Assembly (NCBI RefSeq): GCF_001315105.1
Contig: NZ_BAZR01000010.1
Location: 62,001 to 126,000, forward strand
DNA: 64,000 nucleotides
Direction of reading: 5' to 3'
From: Paenibacillus sp. JCM 10914
Lineage (GTDB): Bacteria; Bacillota; Bacilli; Paenibacillales; Paenibacillaceae
Shown piece by piece: positions 63,901 to 64,000 of the stretch. The notes under the pieces were generated by a model. It saw only the letters and a program-made list of their open reading frames with translations. It was not told the DNA's origin and did not search any database. Made by a program: the position numbers and the translations under genes. How positions within the stretch are numbered: position 1 is the stretch's first letter; each line of letters begins with the position of its first letter.

Positions 63901-63913
63901 GGCGGTCAAATGA
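60911..63913 (+). CDS. Very large membrane-anchored solute-binding protein with carbohydrate-binding-like modules
   Basis: A 1000-residue protein, about twice the usual size of sugar-binding proteins. GTG 60911 follows AGGGGGA. A membrane helix (about 13-28, SLIVIAVLALSVLYW) anchors it with no lipobox cysteine. Residues about 85-265 and 270-430 look like two related beta-sandwich modules (WVEYKVQVPEDGFYQLAMSY; WAEWEFEVPESGLYNIGARF) of the CBM6/35 type. From about 590 a family-1 binding fold follows (IDVWVARGRDWVQIIKQMV, TGIKVNVNVIP, YALPETQNFSMLFYRTD, WEFMKWWTDADAQ). It overlaps the permease gene by ATGA, so it is a CUT1-type importer component for a complex glycan. Confidence 0.87.
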   Translation: MLLRVAKVIRKYMVSLIVIAVLALSVLYWNSTRGFDDLAMADIPTYADVDEQSILADQDIKSKREPSYLKYLEAHKQDGAQDTSGFKLSVASLDYAAISPEGTSTVTNLGERSGSFLVLEEEDSWVEYKVQVPEDGFYQLAMSYYAMPGKRSAIVRNIQIDGEFPFYQAKKIEFQRMWIESGPTTKDRLGNEFNPRREEVSSWQYREFRDAEGKVSEPFRYYLTAGSHTIRINAMREPAAIGELEVLSPIQIPNYAQLQQEYEAQGYKETSGHLIKIQAEESTLRSDPTLRRVEDREPATEPFNSKAITLNSFGGDAWKKGGQWAEWEFEVPESGLYNIGARFGSWFLNGIPIERMVMIDGKIPFQEMNHAVFPFKQGWQLRGLSDRNEEYLFYLEQGKHTLRMEVQVGSLGEVFENVLDTTNKMSLLSREIIQVTGTNPDSNRDWKLDNYIPNLVPRLHLMARSIDDAMNMLYDLGVPKGSSEISTLGEARDQLLSMAEDTETIPGRIASMTDTQSSLGLWVNGLSTQSMIIDYFVIKSPDQAWPKAEAPVLTRVGTTVSDFLYSFTRDYTGIGDVYDDEEVIDVWVARGRDWVQIIKQMVDEDFTPETGIKVNVNVIPAGGMQLLLLAQTSGLAPDVALGVEGEVPIDFAVRGGLVNLSDFSDYDHVSSRFRPGALIPYRYDGGNYALPETQNFSMLFYRTDIMEELGVTEADIPETWEEVMDLIPLLQQNGMDFFYPHAANAPNNAVNEFAPFLFQRNGDLYKEDGKFSNLDSFEALEAVKMWTGLYTNYKIEKQADFYNRFRTGEMPIGVADYTTYVMLSTAAPELTGWWKMKPIPGIKQADGQINRSTGGLGQTAVMFNSTENKDAAWEFMKWWTDADAQERFGSELESLLGVEARWNTANVEALTRLPWQTEDINAVLEQWEWFREREVVLGGYYTTRHIANIWNEIVLNGVIPREAVENGVREINKELRKKREEFGDESYSGQDLKGEGGAVK

Positions 63914-64000
63914 GCAGTGTCATGACAAATACCGAACGGCCGAGCCAAGAACCAGAGCTTCGACCCGCTCCCCCGCCCGGCAAACTGAAGAGATTGTGGA
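63910..64000 (+). CDS. Sugar ABC transporter permease (partial, start only)
   Basis: ATG 63910 overlaps the stop of the binding protein as ATGA and follows GGGGAAGGAGGGG. Only 30 codons are present (MSSVMTNTERPSQEPELRPA, ending KLKRLW), a Pro-rich cytoplasmic N terminus with basic residues as seen before the first helix of MalF-type permeases. The assignment rests mainly on context. Confidence 0.65.
   Translation, partial: MSSVMTNTERPSQEPELRPAPPPGKLKRLW

Overview
The window looks like a chromosome segment of a Paenibacillus-type firmicute (inferred, not searched). The pointers are purine-rich AGGAGG-type ribosome binding sites with many TTG/GTG starts, a T-box leader, CcpA cre-like sites, a yhaM exoribonuclease, an sdpRI pair, large glycan-uptake binding proteins, and GH43 and GH29 enzymes. 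No rRNA, tRNA, phage, insertion sequence or CRISPR array was seen.

Layout. 1-8 kb: a partial nuclease-like gene, then a proline-degradation unit (sigma-54 activator, proline dehydrogenase, P5C dehydrogenase) driven by two divergent sigma-54 promoters inside one palindrome, the sigma-54 gene itself, and a decayed aspartase. 8.2-12.4 kb: a peptide export locus with a double-glycine precursor of 72 aa, a cytoplasmic parvulin-like isomerase, and a C39-peptidase ABC exporter carrying two cyclic-nucleotide-binding-like domains. This is the best candidate for an undescribed system. 12.5-17 kb: acetyltransferase, MalT-like regulator, SdpR/SdpI pair. 17-18 kb: non-coding repeat region, followed by a second copy of the nuclease-like family. 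18.8-29 kb: YczE, GH43, MgtE, aldo/keto reductase, YhaM, a two-component system and a DUF418 protein. 29-32.5 kb: T-box controlled DAHP synthase/chorismate mutase, LysR regulator, SDR enzyme. 32.8-46 kb: orphan sugar-binding lipoprotein with a uronate-isomerase-like enzyme, a heterodimeric ABC exporter, LysR regulator divergent from an ankyrin-lipoprotein/amidohydrolase operon, G1 peptidase, Hsp33, MerR regulator. 46-53 kb: a complete CUT1 sugar ABC transporter, VOC protein, a third repeat array, alpha-L-fucosidase and a divergent AraC regulator. 54.6-60 kb: an IclR-controlled operon joining a tripartite tricarboxylate transporter (TctCBA) to 2-keto-3-deoxygluconate kinase and aldolase. 61-64 kb: a 1000-residue membrane-anchored solute-binding protein and the start of its permease.

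Sequence quality. At least eleven otherwise well-conserved genes are broken by one-base shifts, nearly all explained by one missing base and often next to short G runs. I read most of these as base-calling errors in a draft sequence rather than real pseudogenes, and annotate the restored gene spans. The aspartase-like gene and the SBBP fragment near 21.5 kb look like real decay.

How the parts work together: the window is dominated by carbon-source acquisition under catabolite control (cre-like sites before GH43, two sugar-binding proteins and the Tct/KDG operon), a self-contained sigma-54 proline regulon, and a small-peptide export cluster.
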